A DNA stretch of 64,000 nt. It comes from Finegoldia magna ATCC 53516 (GTDB lineage: Bacteria > Bacillota > Clostridia > Tissierellales > Peptoniphilaceae). A program made the position numbers and the translations under genes. This document shows positions 46,305 through 56,073 of this stretch, one piece after another (the first letter of the stretch is position 1; every line of letters starts with the position of its first letter). The stretch covers positions 631,473-695,472 of the forward strand of contig NZ_CM000955.1 in NCBI RefSeq assembly GCF_000159695.1. The letters are read 5' to 3'. The notes below the pieces were generated by a model. The model was not told the origin of the DNA and searched no databases. It was given only the letters and a program-made list of their open reading frames with translations.

Positions 46305-46365
46305 AAATAAGCCTGAATTTATAGAAAATTTTTATAAATCATAATAAATTCACACAAATTCAGGC
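46305..46365 (-). terminator. Inverted repeat after fhs, likely terminator
   Basis: GCCTGAATTT at 46311-46320 pairs with AAATTCAGGC at 46356-46365 across a long A/T-rich loop; a TTATTT tail follows on the minus strand. It begins 12 bases after the fhs stop. Confidence 0.6.
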
Positions 46366-46377
46366 ATTAAATTTTTT

Positions 46378-48036
46378 CTAGAATAATCCTACAACTGTAC
46401 CATCATCTAAAACATCGCAGTTTTCTGCTGAAGGAACTTTTGGTAAACCTGGCATTGTCATTACAGAACCTAATAGTGCAACGACAAATCCAGCACCTCT
46501 TGAGATTTTGAAATCACTTACTGTGATTGTAAATCCAGTTGGAGCTCCGATTAATTTTTTATTATCAGAGAATGAGTATTGAGTCTTAGCCATACATACT
46601 GGATAATTGTCTAATCCTAATTCTTTGATTTGTTTTAATTTCTTCTTAGCTTTTGCACTAAATTCTACGCCGTCAGCTCTGTAGATTTCTTTTGCAATTT
46701 TTTCAATTTTTTCTTTTATTGGTAATTCAAGGTCATATAAGAATTCAAATTCGTTTTCTTCTTTTGTATTTTCAACAACGTATTCTGCTAATTCTCTTGC
46801 ACCTTCGCCACCTTCTGCCCATACGTCACAGAAAATAGCTTTTGTTCCGTCTGCTTCAACCAATTCAGTTAATTTCTTGATTTCAGCATCTGTATCATTT
46901 GCAAATCTGTTGATTGCTACTACTACTGGAACTTTGTATTTCTTCATGTTTTCGATGTGACGTTTAAGGTTAGCATATCCTTTTTCCAAAGCTTCTACAT
47001 TTTCAACTTTGTAGTCTTCTGCTTCCCCGTGATGTTTTAATGCTTTGATTGTAGCAACGATACATACCATGTTTGGATGTAAGTCGTTTCTACATTTGAT
47101 ATCGAAGAATTTTTCTGCTCCTAAGTCAGCACCGAAACCTGCTTCAGTTACTACGTAATCTCCAAGTTTCAATCCTAATTTTGTAGCTATTACAGAGTTA
47201 CATCCGTGTGCAATGTTGGCGAATGGTCCACCATGAATAATTGCTGGAGTGTGTTCTAATGTTTGAACTAAGTTTGGTTTGATAGCTTCTTTCATGATTA
47301 ATGCTACAGCACCATCAGCTTTAACGTCTTTTGCATAAACTGGTTTACCTTCTGTATCAAAAGCGATAAGAATGTTTCCAACTCTTTCTTTTAAGTCTTT
47401 CAAATCTTTTGCAAGACATAAAATAGCCATGATTTCACTTGCAACAGTGATTTCGAAACCGTCTTGACGCATAACTCCGTTACCTTTCGAACCAACGCCG
47501 ATAACTATATCTCTTAATTCACGTTCGTTCATGTCCATACATCTTTTAATTAAGATTTGTTTTGGATCGATGTTTAACGCATTACCTTGGTGAATGTGGT
47601 TATCCATCATTGCGCAAATTAAGTTATTTGCAGTAGTGATTGCGTGGAAGTCACCTGTGAAGTGCATGTTGATTTCATCCATTGGAACTACTTGTGCATA
47701 TCCACCACCAGCAGCTCCACCTTTCATACCAAAGTTAGGTCCTAAAGATGGTTCTCTTAAAACTGAAATAGCGTTTTTGCCAATTTTGTTAAGTCCCATT
47801 GCCAAACCAACATTCATAGTTGTTTTACCTTCTCCTGTTGGAGTTGGGTTAATACTTGTCATCAAAATTAATTTACCATCTTTTTTGTCTTTATTTTTTT
47901 CAAAAAGATTTAAATCTAATTTTGCCTTATATCTACCATATTGTTCGTAATCTTCTTCTGTTAATCCCATTTTTTCAGCTATCACGCTGATTTTTTCTAA
48001 TTTCGCTTTTTGAGCAATTTCTACATCTGTAGCCAT
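46378..48036 (-). CDS. fhs: Formate-tetrahydrofolate ligase
   Basis: 552 residues from the ATG at 48036 (MATDVEIAQ), 8 bases after GGAGG; earlier in-frame starts overlap the ribosome site. ATP site [43 protein letters not shown], and the usual C-terminal end VPSAENCDV. Activates formate to 10-formyl-THF or makes ATP in the reverse direction. Sits directly upstream of the gcv operon, linking glycine-derived methylene-THF to formate. Confidence 0.97.
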   Translation of the reverse strand: MATDVEIAQKAKLEKISVIAEKMGLTEEDYEQYGRYKAKLDLNLFEKNKDKKDGKLILMTSINPTPTGEGKTTMNVGLAMGLNKIGKNAISVLREPSLGPNFGMKGGAAGGGYAQVVPMDEINMHFTGDFHAITTANNLICAMMDNHIHQGNALNIDPKQILIKRCMDMNERELRDIVIGVGSKGNGVMRQDGFEITVASEIMAILCLAKDLKDLKERVGNILIAFDTEGKPVYAKDVKADGAVALIMKEAIKPNLVQTLEHTPAIIHGGPFANIAHGCNSVIATKLGLKLGDYVVTEAGFGADLGAEKFFDIKCRNDLHPNMVCIVATIKALKHHGEAEDYKVENVEALEKGYANLKRHIENMKKYKVPVVVAINRFANDTDAEIKKLTELVEADGTKAIFCDVWAEGGEGARELAEYVVENTKEENEFEFLYDLELPIKEKIEKIAKEIYRADGVEFSAKAKKKLKQIKELGLDNYPVCMAKTQYSFSDNKKLIGAPTGFTITVSDFKISRGAGFVVALLGSVMTMPGLPKVPSAENCDVLDDGTVVGLF

Positions 48037-48182
48037 AATCATTACCTCCAAATTTTATTTATTAGCTATTAACCTAATAACCACTAAGCTATTTATACCC
48101 ATATTAGTTCAATAATAACACCAAAAATCATTTTTTAGGATTTTTTTGATAATAATTATTAATTTAACGCATTTTGTCAGAT

Positions 48183-48218
48183 AAAAAAATAGAACCAATC
48201 AAATTAATGATTGATTCT
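48183..48218 (-). terminator. Terminator of the MBL-ttcA-fprA operon
   Basis: AGAATCAATCA and TGATTGGTTCT stem (one G-T pair), then ATTTTTTT on the minus strand. Confidence 0.9.
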
Positions 48219-48226
48219 AAAATTTA

Positions 48227-49420
48227 TTATTTAATTTTTGCTGCGATTTCTTTTGCCATTTGTCTTAAGCCTTGATCGTCTTCTTCTTTCATGCGACCTT
48301 TTGCTTCAACAACTGTTTCTGTTGTTTCGAATTTTCCTTCTTCAACAAATTCTTTTAAATTTTTGACAGCGCCACCGCTCCATCCGAATGATCCAAAAAC
48401 AGAAACCACATGATTTTTTAATTTTTGCATTTTTAAAATGTTCAATAAATTATTCATTACTGGATATACAGTGTTGTTGTATGTGCAAGATCCTAATACT
48501 AATGATTTCTTTTCCCAACAATTTGAAAGTATATAAGATTCATGAGTTTTACTTACATCCATCACTTCAATATTTCTAACACCTTCATCTGCCAAATATC
48601 TAGCTAGTTGATCTGCCATCAATTCTGTATTACCATACATTGATGCATAAGCTATTACAACTCCTTCATTTACTTCATAAGTTGCCCATTTAGTGTAATC
48701 TTCAACTATTCTTGAAGGTTGTTTTCTCCAAATGCAACCATGAACTGGACAAATTGTTTTGATTTCCAAAGAAGATAATTTGTTAATAGCACGTACTGCC
48801 ATTTGAGAATATTTTCCAACGATATTTGTATAGTATCTTCTGAATTCTGTTCTTCTTAAATCGTAATCTAATTCGTCATCATAGATTGCTCCGTCATTAG
48901 TTCCGAAACCACCGAAAATATCTTGTGAGAATAAAATTTTATTTTCAGCATCGTAACTAACCATTGATTCTGGCCAGTGAACCATTGCTGTCAAATAGAA
49001 TGTAAGTTTTCTATCTCCCAAATCAAGTACATCGCCTTCTCCAACTTCAACGAAATGATCTGAATCAATTTCATAATAATCATTCAACATTGATCTTGTT
49101 TTCTTGTTTCCTACGATTTTTAGATCTGGATAAAGATCTAAAATTTGTGGAATTGATCCTGAATGATCTGGTTCAATGTGATGAATTACCAAATAGTCCA
49201 ATTTTCTATCCTTTAATATTGCTTTGACATTATCTACAAATTCATCACTCTTGCTAACTTTTACAGTATCCATCAAACAAGTTTTTTCGCCTGTAATCAA
49301 ATAAGAGTTATAAGCTACTCCATAAGGCAACGGCCACATATTTTCAAAAAATTCTGTTTGTCTGTCGTTCACACCCAAGTAATACAAATTTTCTTGGATT
49401 TTAATTGGTTCTACTCCCAT
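48227..49420 (-). CDS. Flavodiiron protein (FprA/Rbo-type oxygen or NO reductase)
   Basis: 397 residues. Metallo-beta-lactamase-like diiron domain with H-x-E-x-D in HHIEPDHSG, MVHWPESM and PVHGCIWR, then a flavodoxin domain from about residue 255 (SMYGNTELMAD). Reduces oxygen to water or NO to nitrous oxide and protects anaerobes. AGGAGG precedes the ATG. 22 bases after the PP-loop gene. Confidence 0.95.
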   Translation of the reverse strand: MGVEPIKIQENLYYLGVNDRQTEFFENMWPLPYGVAYNSYLITGEKTCLMDTVKVSKSDEFVDNVKAILKDRKLDYLVIHHIEPDHSGSIPQILDLYPDLKIVGNKKTRSMLNDYYEIDSDHFVEVGEGDVLDLGDRKLTFYLTAMVHWPESMVSYDAENKILFSQDIFGGFGTNDGAIYDDELDYDLRRTEFRRYYTNIVGKYSQMAVRAINKLSSLEIKTICPVHGCIWRKQPSRIVEDYTKWATYEVNEGVVIAYASMYGNTELMADQLARYLADEGVRNIEVMDVSKTHESYILSNCWEKKSLVLGSCTYNNTVYPVMNNLLNILKMQKLKNHVVSVFGSFGWSGGAVKNLKEFVEEGKFETTETVVEAKGRMKEEDDQGLRQMAKEIAAKIK

Positions 49421-49442
49421 ATTTCCTCCTATAAATTAACGA

Positions 49443-50270
49443 TTATAAATCATTTTCACCGTAAGTATCCAAAAAGTTATACTTTTCACCATTATATTCA
49501 TACCCAAGAATTCTGGATACATCAACATTTTCACTGGATTTAAATATAGAATTTTCTACATTTGTAAATCCTCTATCCGACAATTCTGCAATCAAAAGTT
49601 TGATTTGTTTCCTCATGGACCCTTCTGTTTTCTTAGTTACAGAACAAGCGCAGTCTAGGGCTTTTAATCCCGAATAATTTAACCAACTTTTTACAGATTC
49701 TTCTCTAATCAAATACATCGGTCTTATAAGTTCAATTCCTTCAAAGTTATTTGAGTGAAGCTTTGGCATCATTGTTTTATAATTTCCAGAACACAAAACA
49801 TTCAATAAAATAGTTTCAATCACATCATCAAAATGATGACCCAACGCCATTTTATTGCAACCAAGTTCTTTTGCCTTGGAGTAAAGTGCCCCTCTTCTCA
49901 TCCTTGCACACATATAACACGGATTGTTCGATGAAATTTTCTCACTAACACTGAATACATCAGTATCATACATGTGATAAGGAATGTTAAGTTTTTCAAA
50001 ATTTTCCTTCTCAAGTCTAATATTTTCTTCACTATATCCCGGATTCATCGCTATGAATTCAAGATCAAAATTATTCATTCCGTGTTTTTGAAGTTCTTGG
50101 AATAATTTCGCAAGAAGTAAACTATCCTTGCCACCACTCATACACACGGCTATTTTGTCGCCGTCTTGAATCAAATCATATTCTTTTATAGCCTTGATAA
50201 ACTTTGACCAAATGTGTTTTCTATATTTTTTTATAATTGCTCTTTCAACTTCTTGTACAGTTCTTTGCAT
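49443..50270 (-). CDS. TtcA-family PP-loop tRNA thiolation protein
   Basis: 275 residues. PP-loop SGGKDS near residue 45, Cys pair PCYMC near 118 and a further DCACSV near 209, consistent with a [4Fe-4S]-dependent tRNA 2-thiolation enzyme of the TtcA/TtuA group. The exact tRNA target is uncertain. Overlaps the upstream MBL gene by 26 bases. The local operon gives it MBL and flavodiiron neighbours. Confidence 0.85.
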   Translation of the reverse strand: MQRTVQEVERAIIKKYRKHIWSKFIKAIKEYDLIQDGDKIAVCMSGGKDSLLLAKLFQELQKHGMNNFDLEFIAMNPGYSEENIRLEKENFEKLNIPYHMYDTDVFSVSEKISSNNPCYMCARMRRGALYSKAKELGCNKMALGHHFDDVIETILLNVLCSGNYKTMMPKLHSNNFEGIELIRPMYLIREESVKSWLNYSGLKALDCACSVTKKTEGSMRKQIKLLIAELSDRGFTNVENSIFKSSENVDVSRILGYEYNGEKYNFLDTYGENDL

Positions 50271-51078
50271 ATATCTCCATTTTTTCTAAATCTACTATGT
50301 TACTAGGACTGTATCTTTCAGCTACTTCTACTGTCGCAGCCTCTCCAACATCAAGTCCCAAACTTTTCAAATAATCTTCAACAGTACTTAGCGCTTTTCT
50401 TGGAGTATTGTTTTCCTTACTCAAATGCGCTAATTGAATCACTTCATGATTGCCTCTTAAAATATCTCCCAATAAATACGCGCAGGAATCATTGGACAAA
50501 TGCCCATGATCCGACAAAATTCTCTGTTTCAATGCTGGAGGATAGCTTCCGTACTTCAGCATATCTACATCGTGATTTGCCTCAATAAAAAAAAGATTTG
50601 AATCCTTAATTTCTTCGTACACACTATCTTCAATAATTCCAGTATCAGTGACAATCGATAATTTTTTGTCGTCCTTACTAATCACATAACCACAACTATT
50701 TGCACTATCGTGGCTAGTTTTAATCGGCAAAATATCCAAATCTTTGAAATTAATATGTCTATTATTTTCGAAGACATAAATATTCTTATCATTTATTTTC
50801 CCAATTTTGTTATCCATTGCATACCAAGTTTCGGCATTTGCGATAATTGGCAAATCGTATCTTCTGCTCAACACGCCAATTCCTTTGATGTGATCTGCAT
50901 GTTCATGCGTCACAAAAATCGCATCTAATTTGCTTGGGTCAACATTTATATATTTAAGTAGGTTCTCAATAGTTTTACCACTAAAACCTGCGTCGATTAA
51001 AATTTTGGAGTGTTCAGTCTCTATATATTCGCTATTTCCACTTGAACCGCTAGATAGCGAACAAAATTTAAAACTCAT
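50245..51078 (-). CDS. YycJ/VicX-type MBL-fold hydrolase
   Basis: 277 residues. MBL motifs THEHADHIKG, D-x-G in IVTDTG and the C-terminal HLSKENNTPRKAL. SLSSGSSGNSEYIE at the N-terminus is typical for YycJ. YycJ homologues act as nucleases linked to DNA repair or cell-wall control; here it is not next to a WalRK pair. First gene of the operon with ttcA-like and fprA. Confidence 0.9.
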   Translation of the reverse strand: MSFKFCSLSSGSSGNSEYIETEHSKILIDAGFSGKTIENLLKYINVDPSKLDAIFVTHEHADHIKGIGVLSRRYDLPIIANAETWYAMDNKIGKINDKNIYVFENNRHINFKDLDILPIKTSHDSANSCGYVISKDDKKLSIVTDTGIIEDSVYEEIKDSNLFFIEANHDVDMLKYGSYPPALKQRILSDHGHLSNDSCAYLLGDILRGNHEVIQLAHLSKENNTPRKALSTVEDYLKSLGLDVGEAATVEVAERYSPSNIVDLEKMEIYAKNCTRS

Positions 51079-51128
51079 TCAAAATCCTCCTTGTTTACTA
51101 TTATAATTGATATTGTGTTTTTTTTAAA

Positions 51129-51165
51129 GTAAAAAAGATAGTTGGTATATTTTACCAACTATCTT
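51129..51165 (-). terminator. Terminator after the O-antigen-ligase-like gene
   Basis: AAGATAGTTGGTA and TACCAACTATCTT form a perfect 13-bp stem with a five-base loop and a T-run on the minus strand. Confidence 0.93.
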
Positions 51166-51177
51166 GAAATTTTTGTT

Positions 51178-52404
51178 TTATTTTTCGTAAATATTTTTTG
51201 TATTAAAAGTTTTCTTATTCTTGAACAAACTTAATTCTGCAACAGGCACAGTGGATAATTCACCAACTCCTACAACAAATGTTAAAAATATGAATGAAGT
51301 TTGTGTCCAAAATATTGTAACATCCACCATACTGTGAATCATAACCATAATTATCATTGCAACAATCATTTTAGTGTATTTTTTTGAATATAGGCTTTTG
51401 ATTTCTTTGAACAATTGACAGATAATTGGAACCAACAATCCTGCTCCTATCAATCCAAAATTAACCAAAATATCCAAATACAAATTGTGTGAGTGGACAA
51501 TCGCACGATCTCTTATTGTAGTGTAAATATTGTGAATTCCAAGTGGACCAACACCAATTATGAAGTTTTTCTTGAAAGCTGCAATAGCACTAATCCAAAT
51601 CGATCTTCTAAGACCCATATCGAATCCAATTTTGTCAATTCTTGGAACCAAATCCATCCTACCCGCTGCCACAATTCCAACAAATGCCAATGCAAATAAT
51701 GAAATAATCGCTACAGTGTATTTTCTTTTTTTCATCATAATCGTAAGAGCAAACACAGCTATGAAACTAGCAAACATCGCTCCCCTTGAATCTGTGATCA
51801 ATAAAGTTAGAACGCTTAAAACTCCAACTATAAAAGAAAATAATCTTTCAAATGATTCTGTCGAAAAATACTTGTATGCACTGATTATTCCAACCAAAGA
51901 ACACACCATAGCATAATAATTTGCATTGAAAAAGAATGTTCCAACAGTCGTTCTATTTTCACTGATGTATTTCATGAATTGCGTGTAGTTGAATGAATTG
52001 TTCTTCAAAATTATCGAATACTGAGTCAATGTTATCAAGAAACAGAACGATGCAAACAACATGATAATTATCATGCAGTCTTCCATAAATTGTTCTGTCA
52101 TATTTTTCCTAATAAAGAGCACAAATACAAAAAGCACAAACATTCCTACAGTCGCAAGTATTCCATAAGTATTGTTGAACACAATGCTTACTAATAAGGA
52201 ATAAGCAGCGAAAATCAATCCAAAAACAGACAGATTAGACTTATCAAAAATTTCCTTGAATTTATTTTGATACACAAAATAAAACATATCCACTATCAAA
52301 ACGCCGATTCCTATATAAAACGGCATAAACATTGCAATAGCAGTCAACAGAATAAATTTTTGGTCTGTACTGTAATTCAATATTCTATTGTAAAAACTTT
52401 TCAT
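51178..52404 (-). CDS. O-antigen ligase/polymerase-like membrane protein
   Basis: 408 residues with about 10-12 membrane segments and a large outside loop holding the Wzy_C signature IIGVGPLGIHN...VHSHNLYLDILVNFG (split here; His and Asn conserved). Family members ligate or polymerise surface glycans. GAGAGGTG precedes the ATG. Monocistronic, between arcAB and the MBL operon; no glycan cluster is adjacent. Confidence 0.82.
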   Translation of the reverse strand: MKSFYNRILNYSTDQKFILLTAIAMFMPFYIGIGVLIVDMFYFVYQNKFKEIFDKSNLSVFGLIFAAYSLLVSIVFNNTYGILATVGMFVLFVFVLFIRKNMTEQFMEDCMIIIMLFASFCFLITLTQYSIILKNNSFNYTQFMKYISENRTTVGTFFFNANYYAMVCSLVGIISAYKYFSTESFERLFSFIVGVLSVLTLLITDSRGAMFASFIAVFALTIMMKKRKYTVAIISLFALAFVGIVAAGRMDLVPRIDKIGFDMGLRRSIWISAIAAFKKNFIIGVGPLGIHNIYTTIRDRAIVHSHNLYLDILVNFGLIGAGLLVPIICQLFKEIKSLYSKKYTKMIVAMIIMVMIHSMVDVTIFWTQTSFIFLTFVVGVGELSTVPVAELSLFKNKKTFNTKNIYEK

Positions 52405-52541
52405 ATTTCACCTCTCATTCGTATCTTATACTAATATAATATCAAAAATCCGTGATAATATACGTTTTTTGACAAATCGTAACTATTGACGATGACAAGA
52501 TATTTTATCAAAAATTCCGGAATTTTGCAATATTTAGCAAT

Positions 52542-52575
52542 AAAAAATGAGAGATAGTACAAAAGCTATCTCTCA
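52542..52575 (-). terminator. Terminator of arcAB
   Basis: TGAGAGATAG and CTATCTCTCA form a perfect 10-bp stem, then six T on the minus strand. Confidence 0.93.
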
Positions 52576-52587
52576 AAAATTTAAAAT

Positions 52588-53577
52588 TTATTTATTGCCG
52601 ATTGTTTCTACCATAACTGCTTTTATAGTGTGCATTCTGTTTTCAGCTTCATCAAATACTTTTGAATATTTGCTGTAGAATACTTCATCAGTTACTTCCA
52701 TTTCTGACAAACCAAATTTTTCGTGGATTTCACGACCAACTTTAGTTTCTAAGTTGTGGAAAGATGGTAAGCAGTGTAAGAAGATTACGTTAGGATTTTC
52801 AGTCATTTCGATTTTCTTCATATCTACTTGGTAATCTTTAAGTAAGTTAATTCTTTCTTCGAATTGATCTTCTTCACCCATTGATACCCAAACGTCAGTG
52901 TAGATTACATCTGCACCTTTTAAGCTATTGAAATCGTCAGTAACTGTGATTTTAGCACCAGATTCTTTGGCAATTTCTTGGATAGAGTTCATCATTTCGT
53001 TTGATGGATGTAATTCTTTTGGTGCAAGATTTACAAATTCCATACCTAATTTAGCAGCTCCAATCATTAAAGAGTTTGCCATGTTGTTTCTACCATCACC
53101 AACATAAACGAATTTAACTTGGTCTAAGTTTTTGTGGATGTTTTCTTTTACAGTTAAAAAGTCTGCTAAGATTTGTGTTGGGTGATAAATATCAGTTAAA
53201 CCATTCCATACTGGAACTGAAGAATATTTTGCTAATTCTTCTACAGTTGCATGGTCAAATCCTCTAAATTCGATACCATCGTAGAATCTTGATAAGACTA
53301 AAGCAGAGTCTCTTACAGATTCTTTCTTACCGAATTGGCTATCATTCATACCTAAGAATGTTACATTACCACCTTCATCGTGGCAAGCTGTTTCAAATGA
53401 ACATCTTGTTCTAGTAGAAGTTTTTTCAAATAACAAAACAATATTTTTGCCCTTTAAAGTTTCTCCTACAATACCCATTCTTTTCTTTTCTTTTAATGCA
53501 GCACTTACATTTAGTAAATGTTCGATTTCTTCTTTAGTGAAATCTTTTAAAGTTAAAAAATCTCTTCCTTTTAACAT
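52588..53577 (-). CDS. arcB: Ornithine carbamoyltransferase (catabolic)
   Basis: 329 residues. Carbamoyl-phosphate site [22 protein letters not shown] and the ornithine loop FLHCLPSFH. In the arginine deiminase pathway it phosphorolyses citrulline to ornithine and carbamoyl phosphate. It lies 2 bases after arcA. No carbamate kinase (arcC) or antiporter (arcD) follows. Confidence 0.95.
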   Translation of the reverse strand: MLKGRDFLTLKDFTKEEIEHLLNVSAALKEKKRMGIVGETLKGKNIVLLFEKTSTRTRCSFETACHDEGGNVTFLGMNDSQFGKKESVRDSALVLSRFYDGIEFRGFDHATVEELAKYSSVPVWNGLTDIYHPTQILADFLTVKENIHKNLDQVKFVYVGDGRNNMANSLMIGAAKLGMEFVNLAPKELHPSNEMMNSIQEIAKESGAKITVTDDFNSLKGADVIYTDVWVSMGEEDQFEERINLLKDYQVDMKKIEMTENPNVIFLHCLPSFHNLETKVGREIHEKFGLSEMEVTDEVFYSKYSKVFDEAENRMHTIKAVMVETIGNK

Positions 53578-53579
53578 AA

Positions 53580-54761
53580 TTACATCTCCCTTTCAAATGG
53601 CATACTCATACATCTTGGACCCCCACGTCCTCTAGATAATTCGCCTGATTTAATAGTTCTTATATTTACATCAGCTTCTTGTAACAAGCTGTTTGTAACA
53701 TTGTTTCTGTCGTAAACAATAACAGTATTTGGTGCAATCGCCAAAGTATTTGAACCGTCATTCCATTGTTCACGCATTTGATCTATCGGATTAGTTCCTC
53801 CACATCTTATAATTTTTACATTATCAACGTGTAAATTTGTAGATAAAATTTCTTCTAATGAACCCTTTTGAACTTCTCTTTGTAAAGTGTTATCTTCAAG
53901 ATACAACTTTTCAACATACAAAGGTCCTTCTATAAGTGGGTGAACTGTGAAAATTCCTTTATCAATCATTGTGAACACAGTGTCCAAGTGCATAAATTCT
54001 CTTTTGTTAGGAATTTTGAAAGACAAAACAAATTTGAAATCTGATTTTTCCAATAAATTCTTAGCGAATTTGTCAACACTTTCTTTTTGTGTTCTTTGAG
54101 AAATACCAACAGCTACACATTCGCTGTTCAATATTAAAATATCTCCGCCTTCGATAGAAGTATCTTCTGTTCTATCGTAAATTTTTTCAATATCGTTGAA
54201 TCTAGAATTATAAGTGAAAATATATTTTGCATAAAGCGTTTCCCTATTTCTAGTTTCCGACCACATTCTATTGATACTCACACAATTTCCTACAAAAGAA
54301 AATGGATCTCTTGTGAAATACAAGTTAGGCATTGGATTAACAGCCAAAAGTCTTCCACTTTCGTCATTAATACCGATTTCATCCAACCTAACTCCTGACA
54401 TAGTTTTAAGTATCAATTCTTTCTCATCTGAGATATTTGTAAGTAAATCTCTTAGTAAATTGATTTCATCTGCGGACTTATTTCCCGATTCTTCTAGGAA
54501 ATCTTCGATAAATTGTTCTCTAACGTCATCTTGTTTGATAGATTCTGCAGCCAAATCTTCTAGGTATAATACTTCAATACCTTCATTACGCATAGTTTCG
54601 CAGAAAAAGTCATGTTCTCTGATAGCATTTTCCAAGTAAGGAAGTTCATCGAACAATAACTCTTCCATAAAATCAGGAGTCAAATTATTTAATTCTTCTC
54701 CCGGTCTGTGAACTATTACAGATTTTAACTTATCAATCTCAGAGTAAATATTTGGTTTCAA
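53580..54761 (-). CDS. arcA: Arginine deiminase
   Basis: 393 residues starting with TTG at 54761, 7 bases after AAGGAGG. Motifs [22 protein letters not shown] and catalytic Cys in [11 protein letters not shown] near the end. Converts arginine to citrulline and ammonia, giving energy and acid resistance. An extended -10 (TGTTATAAT, 54794-54799 core) lies about 33 bases upstream. Confidence 0.97.
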   Translation of the reverse strand: MKPNIYSEIDKLKSVIVHRPGEELNNLTPDFMEELLFDELPYLENAIREHDFFCETMRNEGIEVLYLEDLAAESIKQDDVREQFIEDFLEESGNKSADEINLLRDLLTNISDEKELILKTMSGVRLDEIGINDESGRLLAVNPMPNLYFTRDPFSFVGNCVSINRMWSETRNRETLYAKYIFTYNSRFNDIEKIYDRTEDTSIEGGDILILNSECVAVGISQRTQKESVDKFAKNLLEKSDFKFVLSFKIPNKREFMHLDTVFTMIDKGIFTVHPLIEGPLYVEKLYLEDNTLQREVQKGSLEEILSTNLHVDNVKIIRCGGTNPIDQMREQWNDGSNTLAIAPNTVIVYDRNNVTNSLLQEADVNIRTIKSGELSRGRGGPRCMSMPFEREM

Positions 54762-54793
54762 TATGTTGCCTCCTTAACTGATTTCCACATAAA

Positions 54794-54799
54794 ATTATA
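54794..54799 (-). promoter_or_regulatory. Extended -10 promoter of arcAB
   Basis: TATAAT preceded by TGT (extended -10). No good -35. About 33 bases upstream of the TTG start. Confidence 0.55.
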
Positions 54800-54899
54800 A
54801 CACATTTACAATAAAAATTAACACAAAAATATCGAAATTTTTTTAATATTAAAATACTTTTTGAAATATGTTAAAATTTTATATAAAATGAGGTGAAAA

Positions 54900-55403
54900 A
54901 TGATAAAAAGAATTGCAAACGAAAATGATATAGCACAAATAATGGAAATTGTTGAAAACGCCAAATCATATATGAAAGAAAATAAAATAAATCAATGGAG
55001 TGAAAATTATCCTAATGAAGATGTTTTTTTAACTGATTTGAAAGAAAACAGATTATACGTAGCAGAAATAGATGGAAAAGTTGTAGGAATGGCTGTGTTA
55101 GTCTTGGATGGGGATGAGGATTATAAAAACATAGATGGAAAATGGCTAATCGATGGAAAATACGGAGTAATTCACAGAATAGCAGTAAACCCAGATTACA
55201 AATCACAAAATGTAGCCAAAAATCTGTTGGATTTCTTTGAAAATAAATTAAAAGAATTAAACTACGACTCCATAAGAGTGGACACACACAAAGACAACAA
55301 ATCCATGCTAAGATTTATTGAGAAAAACGGATTTCAAAAATGTGGGATAGTTTATATAAGAAAAACAGACGAGAGAATAGCATTCGAAAAACCATTGAAA
55401 TAA
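54900..55403 (+). CDS. GNAT-family N-acetyltransferase
   Basis: 167 residues. GNAT fold with motif A IHRIAVNPDYKSQNVAKNLLDF, where the usual R-x-x-G-x-G loop is relaxed to SQNVAK, and motif B DSIRVDTHKDNKSMLRFIEKNGF. Substrate unknown. GAGGTG precedes the ATG. Divergent from arcA and convergent with a lipoprotein gene. Confidence 0.85.
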   Translation: MIKRIANENDIAQIMEIVENAKSYMKENKINQWSENYPNEDVFLTDLKENRLYVAEIDGKVVGMAVLVLDGDEDYKNIDGKWLIDGKYGVIHRIAVNPDYKSQNVAKNLLDFFENKLKELNYDSIRVDTHKDNKSMLRFIEKNGFQKCGIVYIRKTDERIAFEKPLK

Positions 55404-55404
55404 A

Positions 55405-55462
55405 ATAAAAATAGCAAACCATTTACGTGAGGAATGTCCACCGTTGGTTTGCTATTTTTTAT
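55405..55462. terminator. Bidirectional terminator between convergent genes
   Basis: ATAGCAAACCA at 55411-55421 pairs with TGGTTTGCTAT at 55445-55455, with T-runs on both sides (plus strand T6, minus strand TTTTATTTT). Confidence 0.88.
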
Positions 55463-55475
55463 TAGATTTTCAATT

Positions 55476-55949
55476 TTAAGTATCAATTTCTGCAAAAAAC
55501 AAAGTATTAGTTTTTGTATCATAAACTGCAAGTGTAAAATTCAAAGATGAACGTTTTAAAATATTTTGATTCTTATCTTCTTGTCTGTCGATTAACTTAT
55601 AATAACCTTCAGAAATTTCTGGAAAAAGCGATCTGGAATTATGATCCGTCACATAAGATGATGTTTTTTCATCTCCATACATTAAAGTTTTCGTTGTTTT
55701 ATCCAATGGAAATTTCTTCCAGTTACTATCCGATTTTATCTGATTCAATGTATCGTTGCTGTCAAATTCAAATGTTATAAATCTTGTCCCATCTCCCATT
55801 GCTCCATGATCATCGTATTCCATGATTTGATTTGCTTTAACTAATTTTAAGTTAAGTTCATCAGACACTCTTGATTTGTCACTTTGCGCACAACTTACCA
55901 TTAATAATGAAATGATAATCGCAAATAACAAATATCCAATTTTTTTCAT
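55476..55949 (-). CDS. Small lipoprotein of unknown function
   Basis: 157 residues. Lipoprotein signal with lipobox VSCA near residue 20. The rest is polar with no motif I recognise. AAAGGAG precedes the ATG; TATAAT at 55970-55975 is the likely -10. Confidence 0.75.
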   Translation of the reverse strand: MKKIGYLLFAIIISLLMVSCAQSDKSRVSDELNLKLVKANQIMEYDDHGAMGDGTRFITFEFDSNDTLNQIKSDSNWKKFPLDKTTKTLMYGDEKTSSYVTDHNSRSLFPEISEGYYKLIDRQEDKNQNILKRSSLNFTLAVYDTKTNTLFFAEIDT

Positions 55950-56022
55950 AATAATCTCCTTTCAAAATTATTATACAACAAACCTAATGCACAAAAATCT
56001 ACAAAATTTTAAAGATTTGCAC

Positions 56023-56073
56023 TAAAAAAGCACTTCTATTAAAAACTCTATAATTTTTTCTATTAAAAGTGCT
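56023..56073 (-). terminator. Terminator of the ClC-YedF-GtrA operon
   Basis: AGCACTT and AAGTGCT around a long loop that contains two TTCTATTAAAA-like copies, with a T6 tail on the minus strand. It overlaps the stop of the last gene. Confidence 0.75.

Noticed and set aside
46215..46377. Glycine riboswitch before gcvT
   Set aside because: The stretch is A/T-rich, contains the fhs terminator and a short leader, and none of the G-rich conserved aptamer segments.
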